Part shown: positions 1 through 6,920 of the stretch, piece by piece
Layout: each line of letters begins with the position of its first letter
Numbering within the stretch: position 1 is the stretch's first letter
DNA from: an uncultured Brevibacterium sp.
GTDB lineage: Bacteria > Actinomycetota > Actinomycetes > Actinomycetales > Brevibacteriaceae
Assembly: GCA_902489215.1 (NCBI GenBank)
Contig: CABTZE010000072.1
Span: 1 to 9,959 of the forward strand
DNA length: 9,959 nt
Direction: 5' to 3'
Notes under the pieces: generated by a model
What the model was told of the DNA's origin: nothing
The model's input: the letters and a program-made list of their open reading frames with translations, nothing else
Database searches by the model: none
Position numbers and translations under genes: made by a program

Positions 1-318
1 CGGCTTGAACGGCTTGGGTACATAGTCATCGGCCCCGGCCTCGAGACCGGCGACAACATCAACCGTGTCCGACTTCGCTGTGAGCATGATGATCGGAACA
101 TCCGATTCCCTGCGGATTTCACGGCAGACTTCCATCCCGTCCTTGCCGGGAAGCATGAGGTCGAGAAGCACGAGGTCGGGTTTGGATTCGCGGAATGCGC
201 CGAGGGCACCATCGCCGGTAGCGCAGAAATCTGGTTCAAATCCTTCTGACTTCAGCACAATGCCGATCATTTCGGCCAGCGCCGTGTCGTCGTCTACCAC
301 AAGAATCCGTGCATTCAT
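1..318 (-). CDS. mtrA: MtrA response regulator, N-terminal receiver domain (partial)
   Basis: DNA-binding response regulator of the MtrAB two-component system (OmpR/PhoB family), which in actinobacteria controls cell-wall, division and replication genes downstream of the sensor kinase MtrB. The 106 visible codons form a complete receiver core: acidic pocket D9-D10-D11 after the first beta strand, phospho-acceptor D53 in LLDLMLPGKDG, T80 in IIMLTAK, and K102 in the closing PKPFKP. The runs VVDDD, DLVLLDLMLPG and LTAKSDTVDVV closely resemble mycobacterial MtrA as I remember it. The ATG at 316-318 gives the expected short lead-in (MNARILVVDDD). The winged-helix DNA-binding half and the usual mtrB and lpqB genes lie outside the left edge. 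No well-placed Shine-Dalgarno site precedes the ATG; a possible leaderless promoter is listed separately. The family call is very secure, and the MtrA assignment is strong by motif match. Confidence 0.93.
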   Translation of the reverse strand, partial: MNARILVVDDDTALAEMIGIVLKSEGFEPDFCATGDGALGAFRESKPDLVLLDLMLPGKDGMEVCREIRRESDVPIIMLTAKSDTVDVVAGLEAGADDYVPKPFKP

Positions 319-325
319 AGCTTTT

Positions 326-354
326 ATTGTTCCCTACCCATCAGAGGTTTTCAC
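326..354 (-). promoter_or_regulatory. Candidate leaderless promoter of mtrA
   Basis: On the minus strand an AACAAT hexamer (326-331) ends 7 nt before the mtrA ATG. A GTGAAA hexamer (349-354) lies 17 nt further upstream. Each matches the SigA-type consensus at 4 of 6 positions. The nearest purine-rich stretch (GGGTAGGGAA) is too far from the ATG for a good ribosome binding site, which favours a leaderless transcript. This is inference from spacing; the hexamers are imperfect. Confidence 0.35.
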
Positions 355-374
355 TTCGGCCCGCCGATTTTCAC
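348..374. promoter_or_regulatory. Operator-like repeat between mtrA and the MoxR operon
   Basis: The heptamer TTTTCAC occurs at 348-354 and again at 368-374, exactly 20 bp apart (about two helical turns, same DNA face). The interval contains the inverted repeat TCGGC-CC-GCCGA (356-367). Read from the mtrA side, the heptamers are GTGAAAA, and the proximal copy overlaps the proposed -35 hexamer. Direct repeats on one face suit an OmpR-family dimer, so MtrA autoregulation is possible, but the sequence is not a motif I can assign to MtrA. Confidence 0.35.
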
Positions 375-438
375 GCAGCCTGATCCCGGGAAGCTGTGGA
401 ATGATGGGCTGGTCAAATGCTCATCTCGCAGGAGTGAA

Positions 439-1500
439 GTGTTCACGCAGAACAACAGCCCTGATTGGGGTCTGACCGTCGATTGGTCGACGGGCCAGCG
501 GGTTCCCGCCAAGGCTCGCCGCCGCCCGAAGTGGTCTCCCCCGCCTGTCCCGGGGATTCTGCCCAAGCGCCCCCTGGGCTTCTTTGAAGTGCTCGACGGC
601 GGATTCCGCCTCATGCGCCGCTTCCCCGGCTTGACCTACGGCAGCGCAGGACTCGGTGCAGGGCTGACCGCCGGTCTCTTTGCTCTTGCGGGAGCCGTCA
701 CGTGGTACTTCGGGCACAGTTTCTTCACCAAGCTCCTCGATTCATCCGAGGAAGCTCTGAGCGGTCTGAGCTTTGTGGTGCAGATCGGCGCGGGAGTCGT
801 CGAATACCTCACCCTAGCCATCCTCATTGTGTTCAGCGGAATGACGAGCGTCGGCGCCCGCGAAGCGTTCTTCGGCCGCACAATGACGCTGCGCCAGGGC
901 TGGCAGAGCCTCCGGGGATGCCGCCGAAAGCTGTTCGGTGCGGCACTGCTTATGGGCACGGCCCACCTTGTTGTCCTCGCAGTGTTCCTTGCCGCAGCGA
1001 TTCTCGCCGGTGCCGTCGGCGGGGCTGTCATCGGCCTGACTCTCGGCACAGCGCTCGTCCTCGTCTGGTGGGCGGCGACGATTTTCTTCGGCATTCGCCT
1101 GAGTCTGACGGGATGCATCATCGCCCAAGAGCGAGTCGGGATCTTCTCCGCCATCGCCCGGTCCTGGAAGATGACCGGCCGCGGCTTCCTGCAGGTGGCA
1201 GGGCAGACCGTGTTCGGGTTCTGGCTGGCCAATCAGGTCATCGGCATCATCGCCACACCGGCATTCATCTACCTGGGAGGCGTCATCGGCCTGCTCTCGA
1301 TTCTGATGCTCGGCGGCGGCGAGCTCGAGGGGCCTGCTGCCGCCGCTGTTCTTGGCACCATCTTCACGGGGCTGTTTCTGGCCATCGGCGTTCTCCTCTA
1401 CGCCTACCGGGCGGCCCTTCTGGCAACTGTCTACTTCAACCTGCGCATGCGCTCAGAAGGCTATGATCTCGTCCTCCTGGCAGAAGCGGAGGAAGTGTGA
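439..1500 (+). CDS. Membrane protein with glycerophosphoryl diester phosphodiesterase membrane domain
   Basis: Multi-pass membrane protein of 353 aa, the first gene of the MoxR operon. A cytoplasmic, Pro/Arg-rich N-terminus (residues 1-45, with RRRPKW and PPPVPG) leads into the signature KRPLGFFEVLDGGFRLMRRFPG (about 43-64), typical of the actinobacterial proteins annotated with the GPDPase membrane domain. Hydrophobic segments lie near residues 68-92, 112-138, 167-195, 197-218, 252-290 and 298-325. The catalytic GDPD hydrolase domain is absent, so this is not expected to be a phosphodiesterase; it is more likely a membrane scaffold or partner. The GTG at 439 is chosen because AGGAG at 430-434 lies 4 nt upstream and no in-frame ATG, GTG or TTG is seen between there and about 361. 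The stop overlaps the next start. It corresponds by position to mycobacterial Rv3689 (from memory). The exact function is unknown. Confidence 0.8.
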   Translation: MFTQNNSPDWGLTVDWSTGQRVPAKARRRPKWSPPPVPGILPKRPLGFFEVLDGGFRLMRRFPGLTYGSAGLGAGLTAGLFALAGAVTWYFGHSFFTKLLDSSEEALSGLSFVVQIGAGVVEYLTLAILIVFSGMTSVGAREAFFGRTMTLRQGWQSLRGCRRKLFGAALLMGTAHLVVLAVFLAAAILAGAVGGAVIGLTLGTALVLVWWAATIFFGIRLSLTGCIIAQERVGIFSAIARSWKMTGRGFLQVAGQTVFGFWLANQVIGIIATPAFIYLGGVIGLLSILMLGGGELEGPAAAAVLGTIFTGLFLAIGVLLYAYRAALLATVYFNLRMRSEGYDLVLLAEAEEV

Positions 1501-2171
1501 GCGGACTGCAGCAGCCCACCCCGGAACAGGGCCGTGAATGGGCCGAACGCGAACTGTCTGATCCTCGCTACAGCGAAGTCGACATTTCATTCTTCGGCAA
1601 GATCAAGCGCATGCTCAACCTGTTCTTCCAGAAGCTCGCGGAAGGGGTCGACAACGCCCAGTCCCCGTGGTTCATCATCGGCGTCATCCTGTTCACAGCC
1701 GCCGTTGTGGGCTTTGTGATCTGGCGGGTTCGCCGCGGCACCGACGACGACTTCTCGAAGCAGCTGTTCGAAATGGACTCCGAGTTCACCGGTGTCGAAC
1801 CCCGTGTGTTCCGCAAGCTCGCACACGAAGCGGCTGAGAACGGCAATTGGGCAGATGCCACTGCCAACCAGATTCGCGCAGTCTTCGCAGAGCTGAACAA
1901 GAAGCGGATCATCGACGTCGAGGCCGCTTCGACCGCAGCGGAGCTTGCAGCCGCGGCTTCCGCGGCAGTGCCGGCTATGAGCGACAAGCTGAATAAGGCC
2001 GCCGCGCTGTTCGACCGGATCGTATTCGGCAGCCATCCAGCCGACGAAGCCGACTACCGATTTGCAGAACAGCTCGACTCTGCCGCTCAAGCGCTGCGCG
2101 CGCCCGGTCAGGAAACAGCTGACTCGGCTGAGGCTGCAGACTCCCGCGGTTCTGAGCAGGTGAGCGCATGA
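1497..2171 (+). CDS. DUF4129 domain-containing membrane protein
   Basis: Protein of 224 aa with one transmembrane helix (about 58-77) followed by RVRRG, so the C-terminal part is probably cytoplasmic. The DUF4129 region covers about 103-195. It includes an Arg-containing helix pair around WADATANQIRAVFAEL (118-133), the family Thr (T146) in ASTAAELA, and FDRIVFGSHPADEADYRFAEQL (172-193). The N-terminal PTPEQGREWAERELSDPRY (8-25) is usual for actinobacterial members. The tail after 200 is Ala/Ser/Glu-rich and probably disordered. The start is GTG at 1497, giving a 4-nt GTGA overlap with the preceding gene, with GGAGG at 1488-1492. DUF4129 proteins recur next to MoxR and DUF58 genes and are thought to belong to the same membrane assembly; no biochemical activity is known to me. 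Confidence 0.85.
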   Translation: MSGLQQPTPEQGREWAERELSDPRYSEVDISFFGKIKRMLNLFFQKLAEGVDNAQSPWFIIGVILFTAAVVGFVIWRVRRGTDDDFSKQLFEMDSEFTGVEPRVFRKLAHEAAENGNWADATANQIRAVFAELNKKRIIDVEAASTAAELAAAASAAVPAMSDKLNKAAALFDRIVFGSHPADEADYRFAEQLDSAAQALRAPGQETADSAEAADSRGSEQVSA

Positions 2172-3370
2172 GCGCCGCACTCGACGTCGCGGTCCGCGGC
2201 ACACGCTCAGCGGGTGCCGGACGCAGCCTGAAGTCCCTTGGTCGATCAGCCGGTCTGTGGCTCGTTTTGGTGGCTGTTCTCCTCATGGCCGGTGCGGCCA
2301 TCACGCTGACCTCCGCGGAGCGTGACGAAACACGCTACGGGCACTACGACAGCTTCGCTGCAGACGGAACTCACGCCTACGCCAAACTTCTTGAAGACCA
2401 CGGCGCCAAGCTTAAGAAGACCGACAACTTCGACACAGCCGTAGAAGCCGCTGCCAAACCTGGCACAACGGTCGTTGTCATCAACCCGGACGACATATCC
2501 GTCGACAGCAGGCAGAAGATCACCGCCGCAGCTCAAAAAGGCGGCCACGTGATCCTTTCAGCCCCGTACGACATGGGCGGCTGGGGAAACACAATCCACC
2601 CCACAGAGGAATTCGCCGCCCCCGACGACTTTGCAGAATCCCGCGAACCCGCCTGTGACTACCCCGCAGCCAAGAAGGCAGGCCCGGTCAGCGCGCCCTT
2701 CAATCACTACTACTCGACCCACAAAGACTCGGTGAAGTGCTATTACCGTCCCGATATGGGCAAGCAGGCCTCCGGCCTCGTCCAGGCCCCGGTCGGCAAG
2801 GGCACTATGACGGTGATGGGCAACAGCAGTTGGATCGGCAACGACGAGATCGCCCTGCACGGCAACGCATCACTGGCTATGGGTCTCGTCGCGGATGCAG
2901 ATTCCGTCGTCCTGTTCTGGCCAAACCCCGATGACTTCATCGACTCCGATATCCAGGAGACCCAAGATTTCGTCCCCCAGTGGGTGTACTTCGCTGTCCT
3001 GTGGATCGGCGTGCTCATACTGGTGGCCCTGCTGTGGCGCGGTCGCCGCTTCGGCCCACTGGCTGCCGAGCACCTGCCGGTGACTGTTCCGGCAAAGGAA
3101 ACCGTGACCGGACACGCGGGTCTTCTGCAGCGAGCCGGGGCCCGACCAGAAGCCCTGCGGCCCATTCAGCAGGCCGCGATCATCTCGCTGGCCCGCAAGC
3201 TCAGCGTGCCCACGTCAGCTCCGGCAGAAGACGTCTGCCGCGCGGTCGCGGCCAAACTGGGCGAGAGCCCACAGCGCGTCGAACACCTTCTGCTGCACGC
3301 AGAACCGACATCAGACGCAGAACTTGTCAGCCTGGCTCAGGCCATCAGCGAACTCGAAAGGCGACTATGA
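2168..3370 (+). CDS. DUF4350 domain-containing membrane protein
   Basis: Protein of 400 aa anchored by two helices, about 28-48 and 271-290. The stretch between them (about 50-268) is the DUF4350 domain, a Rossmann-like fold related to glutamine-amidotransferase-type domains. It contains TVVVINPDD (101-109) and GGHVILSAPYD (125-135) and is predicted to face outside. Two cysteines in this part, C163 and C191, could form a disulfide. After helix two, RGRRFGP (291-297) fits the positive-inside rule and matches the conserved RRFGP segment of the family; the remaining 100 residues are a helical cytoplasmic tail. The ATG at 2168 overlaps the DUF4129 stop by 4 nt (ATGA), so translation is probably coupled. 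The likely role is an extracytoplasmic sensing or substrate-binding part of the MoxR system; this is inferred from context only. Confidence 0.85.
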   Translation: MSAALDVAVRGTRSAGAGRSLKSLGRSAGLWLVLVAVLLMAGAAITLTSAERDETRYGHYDSFAADGTHAYAKLLEDHGAKLKKTDNFDTAVEAAAKPGTTVVVINPDDISVDSRQKITAAAQKGGHVILSAPYDMGGWGNTIHPTEEFAAPDDFAESREPACDYPAAKKAGPVSAPFNHYYSTHKDSVKCYYRPDMGKQASGLVQAPVGKGTMTVMGNSSWIGNDEIALHGNASLAMGLVADADSVVLFWPNPDDFIDSDIQETQDFVPQWVYFAVLWIGVLILVALLWRGRRFGPLAAEHLPVTVPAKETVTGHAGLLQRAGARPEALRPIQQAAIISLARKLSVPTSAPAEDVCRAVAAKLGESPQRVEHLLLHAEPTSDAELVSLAQAISELERRL

Positions 3371-4548
3371 CAAACCAGCACGACCCCAGCGCTCCCATCC
3401 CGGACATGCCGGAGAACCAGCCCGGCGCGCACCAGCCCGGTGCACAGCTGTCCGGTTCGGTGCCCGCCCCCGCCGACTCCACCTCGGCAGCGGCTCCTGC
3501 CCAACCGAATCCCCAGGTAAGCTCTCAGCAGGCCCGTGTCCAGCCCGCCTCGTCGCTTGTTGATCGCCTGGCCCAGGACCACCAGCTCACGGACGTCGAC
3601 CACGAACTGCGGGCACGCTTCGGCGCTGTCAGCAGCGCGACGGCCAACGCGGTCGTCGGTCAGGGCCACGCCACACACGCTCTGCTCATTGCGCTTCTCA
3701 CGGGTGGCCACGTGCTGCTGGAAGGTGTTCCCGGTGTCGCCAAAACGCTGCTGGTGCGCGCCCTGTCGCACGCTGTTGAGCTCGATCACGCCCGCATCCA
3801 GTTCACCCCGGACCTCATGCCCAGCGATGTGACAGGTTCGACCATCTACGACGCCAAGACCGGCGATTTCGAGTTCCGTCCCGGTCCCGTCTTCACCAAC
3901 ATCCTCATCGCCGATGAAATCAACCGCACCCCGCCGAAAACCCAGTCGGCCCTACTCGAGGCGATGGAAGAGAAGCAGGTCTCGGTCGACGGCAACACGT
4001 ACTCCCTGCCCAAGCCGTTCCTCGTTGCCGCCACCCAGAACCCCATCGAGTACGACGGCACCTACCCGCTGCCGGAAGCCCAGCTGGACCGCTTCCTGTT
4101 CAAGGTCCAGATGAACCTGCCGCAGCGGGATGCCGAGCTTGACATTCTGCAGCGCCACGCAGGTGGTTTTGCCGCGGACAAACTGGCCGATGCCGGTGTG
4201 ACCCCGCAGATCGACGCCGAGGGAATCCTCGCCGCCCGCGAGCGCGTGGCCGATGTCTACTGCGCCCCGGAAGTGCTCGGGTACATCGTCGACCTCGTGC
4301 AGGCCACGCGCCAGGCCCCGTCACTGGAACTGGGTGTGTCTCCCCGAGGCGCCACTCGCCTTCTGTCTGCCGCGCGGGCTCACGCGTGGCTGTACGGGCG
4401 AGCGTTCATCACTCCTGACGACATCAAGTTCCTCGTGCCGATTTCTTTCCGCCACCGTGTGCGCCTCAACCCTGAAGCTCACATGGACGGTCTCGACGTC
4501 GACGATGTTCTCGAATCGATCGTGTCGACGGTTGCGGTTCCGCGCTGA
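3367..4548 (+). CDS. moxR: MoxR-type AAA+ ATPase
   Basis: AAA+ ATPase of the MoxR family (393 aa), which acts as a chaperone-like remodeller with von Willebrand-like and DUF58 partners. Residues 1-62 are Pro/Ala/Gln/Ser-rich and probably disordered. The ATPase core follows: VVGQGHAT (96-103), Walker A GVPGVAKT (120-127, K126), Walker B ILIADEINR (179-187, D183/E184), sensor-1 region ATQNP (222-226), arginine finger in QLDRF (R242), and sensor-2 GVSPRGATRL (323-332, R327). All key catalytic residues are present. The ATG at 3367 is chosen because it overlaps the DUF4350 stop (ATGA) and has AAAGG at 3357-3361; the frame stays open further upstream but there it only shadows DUF4350. The stop shares one base with the DUF58 start. 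Positional counterpart of mycobacterial moxR2 (from memory). Confidence 0.96.
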   Translation: MTNQHDPSAPIPDMPENQPGAHQPGAQLSGSVPAPADSTSAAAPAQPNPQVSSQQARVQPASSLVDRLAQDHQLTDVDHELRARFGAVSSATANAVVGQGHATHALLIALLTGGHVLLEGVPGVAKTLLVRALSHAVELDHARIQFTPDLMPSDVTGSTIYDAKTGDFEFRPGPVFTNILIADEINRTPPKTQSALLEAMEEKQVSVDGNTYSLPKPFLVAATQNPIEYDGTYPLPEAQLDRFLFKVQMNLPQRDAELDILQRHAGGFAADKLADAGVTPQIDAEGILAARERVADVYCAPEVLGYIVDLVQATRQAPSLELGVSPRGATRLLSAARAHAWLYGRAFITPDDIKFLVPISFRHRVRLNPEAHMDGLDVDDVLESIVSTVAVPR

Positions 4549-5840
4549 TGGTTCTCACGTGGCGCACCATGGTCTTCGCCGGGATCATCGGCGTAGGCGT
4601 TGTTGCTCTGCAGACGACTGCGGCCGCACTCATCGGGATCGCGGTGCTGCTGGTCGGCATTGTCGTCGACCTGCTCATCACGCCGTCTCCGCGCAGGATT
4701 GAGGCGGCGCGCACTCCCGGCGGGAAGGTGCGTCTGGGGCAGGAAACGTGGGCTGATCTGACCCTGCGCAATCCCACCGAGCGCACGTACCGTCTGCACC
4801 TGCGCGATGCGTGGTCTCCCAGTGCCGGTGCTGAGAACAACCGGGACCGCTGTCGTCTTGCCGCGGGCGAATCGCATGTGCGCCGGCAAACGCTCACTCC
4901 CACGCGCCGCGGCTGGCTGTCAGCTGACAAGGTCACTCTGCGCAGCTTTTCGGTCTTGGGAATTGCCGGCCGGCAGGTGTCGTTCGATGTTCCGGCCCAG
5001 GTTGCGATCACTCCCCCGTTCCTGTCGAGGCGCCACCTGCCTTCGCGTCTGCACCGCCTGAGGGAAATGGAGGGCCGCACGGCACTCATGGTGCGCGGTA
5101 TGGGAACCGAGTTCGATTCGCTGCGCGAATATGTGCCGGGCGATGATGTGCGCTCCATCGACTGGCGTGCCACGGCTCGTGCCCAGGAGGTCATGGTCAA
5201 GACGTGGCGGCCCGAACGCGACCGTCGCGTCGTGATCGTCATCGACTCCGGCCGGCTCGCAGCCAAGCGTTCTGCCGAGGGCACGCAGTTCGACACGTTC
5301 GTTGAAGCTGCCATGCTGCTGACGGCGTTGGCTGGCTCTGCCGGCGACCGTGTTGATGTGATCGTGGCCGACGCCAGGATCCGCACCGCGTTCGGCCCTC
5401 TGGCACGCGAAAAGGCCATCCCCCGCTTTGACGAGGAGATCGCCGACATCTTCCCCAGCCTGTACGAATCCGACTGGCAGGTCATGGCCTCTGAGGTGCT
5501 CAAGCGCTGCTCCACGCAAGCGCTCGTCGTGTTCCTCACTCCCCTGGATGCCATCACCATCCAGGAGGACGTTCTGCCGTCGCTGCCGCTGCTCAAGCGC
5601 GGCCACCAGATTGCCTTCGCCTCGGTTTCCGATCCGCAGCTGCAGGACATGGCCGACGAAGTCTATTCACCCGCTCAGGTGTACCGGGCCGGTGCTGCAC
5701 AGCGGGAAATGCTCAATCAGCGTGCGCTCAGTCGCGCAATGTCAGCCAGCGGGGTGTACTCGCTCGCTGAGCCAGAAGAGAAGCTCCCGCCGGCGCTTGC
5801 GGACCTCTACATCCGGCTCAAGGCGCAGGGGAAGCTCTGA
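4548..5840 (+). CDS. DUF58 domain-containing membrane protein
   Basis: The usual partner of MoxR: 430 aa with an N-terminal hydrophobic hairpin (about 7-44), a beta-rich middle (50-155), and the hallmark DUF58 motif GTEFDSLREYVPGDD (186-200) continuing VRSIDWRATAR (201-211). After this comes a von Willebrand A-like Rossmann segment starting VVIVIDSGR (228-236). The metal-ion (MIDAS) signature DxSxS is not intact here (D233-S-G-R-L), as is common in DUF58 proteins. The ATG overlaps the MoxR stop as TGATG. I see no Shine-Dalgarno sequence before it, so expression probably depends on ribosomes that have just finished MoxR, which would fix the ratio of the two proteins. It is the last gene of the operon and is followed by two hairpins. 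The domain call is firm; the molecular role (adaptor or scaffold for MoxR at the membrane) is family-level inference. Confidence 0.93.
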   Translation: MVLTWRTMVFAGIIGVGVVALQTTAAALIGIAVLLVGIVVDLLITPSPRRIEAARTPGGKVRLGQETWADLTLRNPTERTYRLHLRDAWSPSAGAENNRDRCRLAAGESHVRRQTLTPTRRGWLSADKVTLRSFSVLGIAGRQVSFDVPAQVAITPPFLSRRHLPSRLHRLREMEGRTALMVRGMGTEFDSLREYVPGDDVRSIDWRATARAQEVMVKTWRPERDRRVVIVIDSGRLAAKRSAEGTQFDTFVEAAMLLTALAGSAGDRVDVIVADARIRTAFGPLAREKAIPRFDEEIADIFPSLYESDWQVMASEVLKRCSTQALVVFLTPLDAITIQEDVLPSLPLLKRGHQIAFASVSDPQLQDMADEVYSPAQVYRAGAAQREMLNQRALSRAMSASGVYSLAEPEEKLPPALADLYIRLKAQGKL

Positions 5841-5845
5841 TGAGC

Positions 5846-5875
5846 GGCACCTCGTTAATTGACGTACGAGGTGCC
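5846..5875. terminator. Perfect 10-bp inverted repeat after the MoxR operon
   Basis: GGCACCTCGT (5846-5855) pairs perfectly with ACGAGGTGCC (5866-5875) around a 10-nt loop. It begins 5 nt after the DUF58 stop. No T-run follows on either strand, so it may stop transcription poorly alone, or act as the first half of a double terminator or as an RNA 3'-end stabiliser. Confidence 0.55.
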
Positions 5876-5879
5876 TGCC

Positions 5880-5907
5880 CCGTGGTCTGCAGACCACGGC
5901 TTTCTCT
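5880..5907 (+). terminator. Rho-independent terminator of the MoxR operon
   Basis: Positions 5880-5899 are a perfect 20-bp palindrome (CCGTGGTC, loop TGCA, GACCACGG), followed directly on the plus strand by the pyrimidine run cTTTCTCT. This is a good intrinsic terminator for the plus-strand operon and lies between convergent genes. On the minus strand no T-run follows, so any effect on the SpoIIM transcript would rest on the hairpin alone. A third GTGGTC at 5908-5913 could pair with GACCAC at 5892-5897 as an alternative fold. Confidence 0.7.
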
Positions 5908-5917
5908 GTGGTCGGGC

Positions 5918-6913
5918 TTACTGGACGGTGACGGTGCGATAGCCGGCGCGCTCCTCGTCGAGGTCACCGTCGAGACCCGCAAGGTAGGCGGGACGACCAA
6001 GCGCAATCGTGTAGGCGACGATCCCGATGGTCAGTGCAGCACCGAAGATCATCTTGATTCCGAAAGGCATGTACGACGGGGTGATGAAGCCTTCGATGAG
6101 GCCGGACAGGAACAGGAAGATCACGAGTCCCATAGCAACCGTGATGAGTGAACGGCCCTCTTTGGCCACAGCCTGACGCCGCGTCATATTGCGCGGAATG
6201 ATCCAGGACGTGAAGATCTTCAGACCCGCTGCAGCGGCAATGAGGATGCACGTGATCTCCGGGACGCCGTGCGGCAGGATGAACTTCCAGAAGTCCTCCG
6301 CGTAGCCGGCCTCATACATGACGGCAGCCATGATCCCCGTGTTGGCAGCGTTCATGATGATGCCGTTGATGACATAGATCCCGGTGATGCCCAGCACCAC
6401 CCACTGCACGGCGATCCAAGCGTTGTTGACCCACACGCCCAGGGCGAAGATCGAACTGGGGTTTTCGCGGTAGTAGGCGACAAAGCCGCGTTCGGCGATC
6501 TCCCGCTGCGCTTCCGGCGGCAGCATATAGTCCAGCAGACCGGGGGTCGTGGCCGCCCAGATGTGCGTGCCCACGGCAACGCCCGTGAACAGCACAAAAA
6601 CGCCGACAAAATACCAGCGCAGCGAATACAGTGCCGCCGGCAGCGACTGCCCGAAGAAGCGCATGGCCGTCGACTTCGCAGAACCGGGAACAGAGCCGAA
6701 GTGGACCCTCGCCTGCAGAACAACCCTGCTCAGGTAGACCGCGGCGTCCGATTCCGGGGCGACCGTCTGCAGATGCGACAGGTCTTTGTTCGCTCTGCGG
6801 TACAGGCGGTTGAACTCTGCCACCTCGGGCCCGGACAGGCGCGACTTCTTCGAAAGGCGCTGCAGCTCTTTCCAGTCCGGCGAGTTCAAAGCGGCCAGCA
6901 GAATCGGATCCAT
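5918..6913 (-). CDS. SpoIIM-family (stage II sporulation protein M-like) membrane protein
   Basis: Integral membrane protein of 331 aa. A charged helical N-terminus (1-95) has the form usual in actinobacterial members (SPDWKELQRL, FNRLYRRANKDLSHLQT). Hydrophobic segments follow near 99-120, 155-200, 217-238, 256-275 and 284-306. The family core is visible: LPHGVPEI (213-220, H215/G216/E219) and LIEGFITPS (272-280). SpoIIM in Bacillus anchors the DMP peptidoglycan-degrading complex during engulfment, but family members are widespread in non-sporulating actinobacteria beside MoxR and RDD genes, so sporulation should not be inferred. The gene runs opposite to the MoxR operon, converging on it, and diverges from RDD. 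No Shine-Dalgarno site precedes the ATG at 6911-6913; TAATCT 7 nt upstream suggests a leaderless mRNA. Positional match to Rv3694c (from memory). Confidence 0.9.
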   Translation of the reverse strand: MDPILLAALNSPDWKELQRLSKKSRLSGPEVAEFNRLYRRANKDLSHLQTVAPESDAAVYLSRVVLQARVHFGSVPGSAKSTAMRFFGQSLPAALYSLRWYFVGVFVLFTGVAVGTHIWAATTPGLLDYMLPPEAQREIAERGFVAYYRENPSSIFALGVWVNNAWIAVQWVVLGITGIYVINGIIMNAANTGIMAAVMYEAGYAEDFWKFILPHGVPEITCILIAAAAGLKIFTSWIIPRNMTRRQAVAKEGRSLITVAMGLVIFLFLSGLIEGFITPSYMPFGIKMIFGAALTIGIVAYTIALGRPAYLAGLDGDLDEERAGYRTVTVQ

Positions 6914-6920
6914 GAAGACC

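Noticed and set aside
65..475. 136-codon plus-strand open frame opposite mtrA
   Set aside because: It is Ser/Arg-rich shadow sequence; the minus strand encodes an unambiguous receiver domain.
439..1500. Reading the first operon gene as an active glycerophosphodiester phosphodiesterase
   Set aside because: Only the membrane domain type is present; there is no GDPD catalytic domain with its metal-binding residues.
2980..3366. In-frame open extension upstream of MoxR that would add 129 residues
   Set aside because: It overlaps the C-terminal coding region of DUF4350, is Arg/Pro-rich out-of-frame sequence, and the ATG at 3367 has an overlap junction and a Shine-Dalgarno site.
4466..5650. 394-codon minus-strand open frame opposite DUF58
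   Set aside because: It is low-complexity Ser/Arg-rich shadow sequence in GC-rich DNA; the plus strand encodes clear DUF58 motifs over the same interval.
5918..6913. SpoIIM homology as evidence for an endospore-forming organism
   Set aside because: SpoIIM-family proteins are common in non-sporulating actinobacteria next to MoxR and RDD genes, and no other sporulation gene is present.
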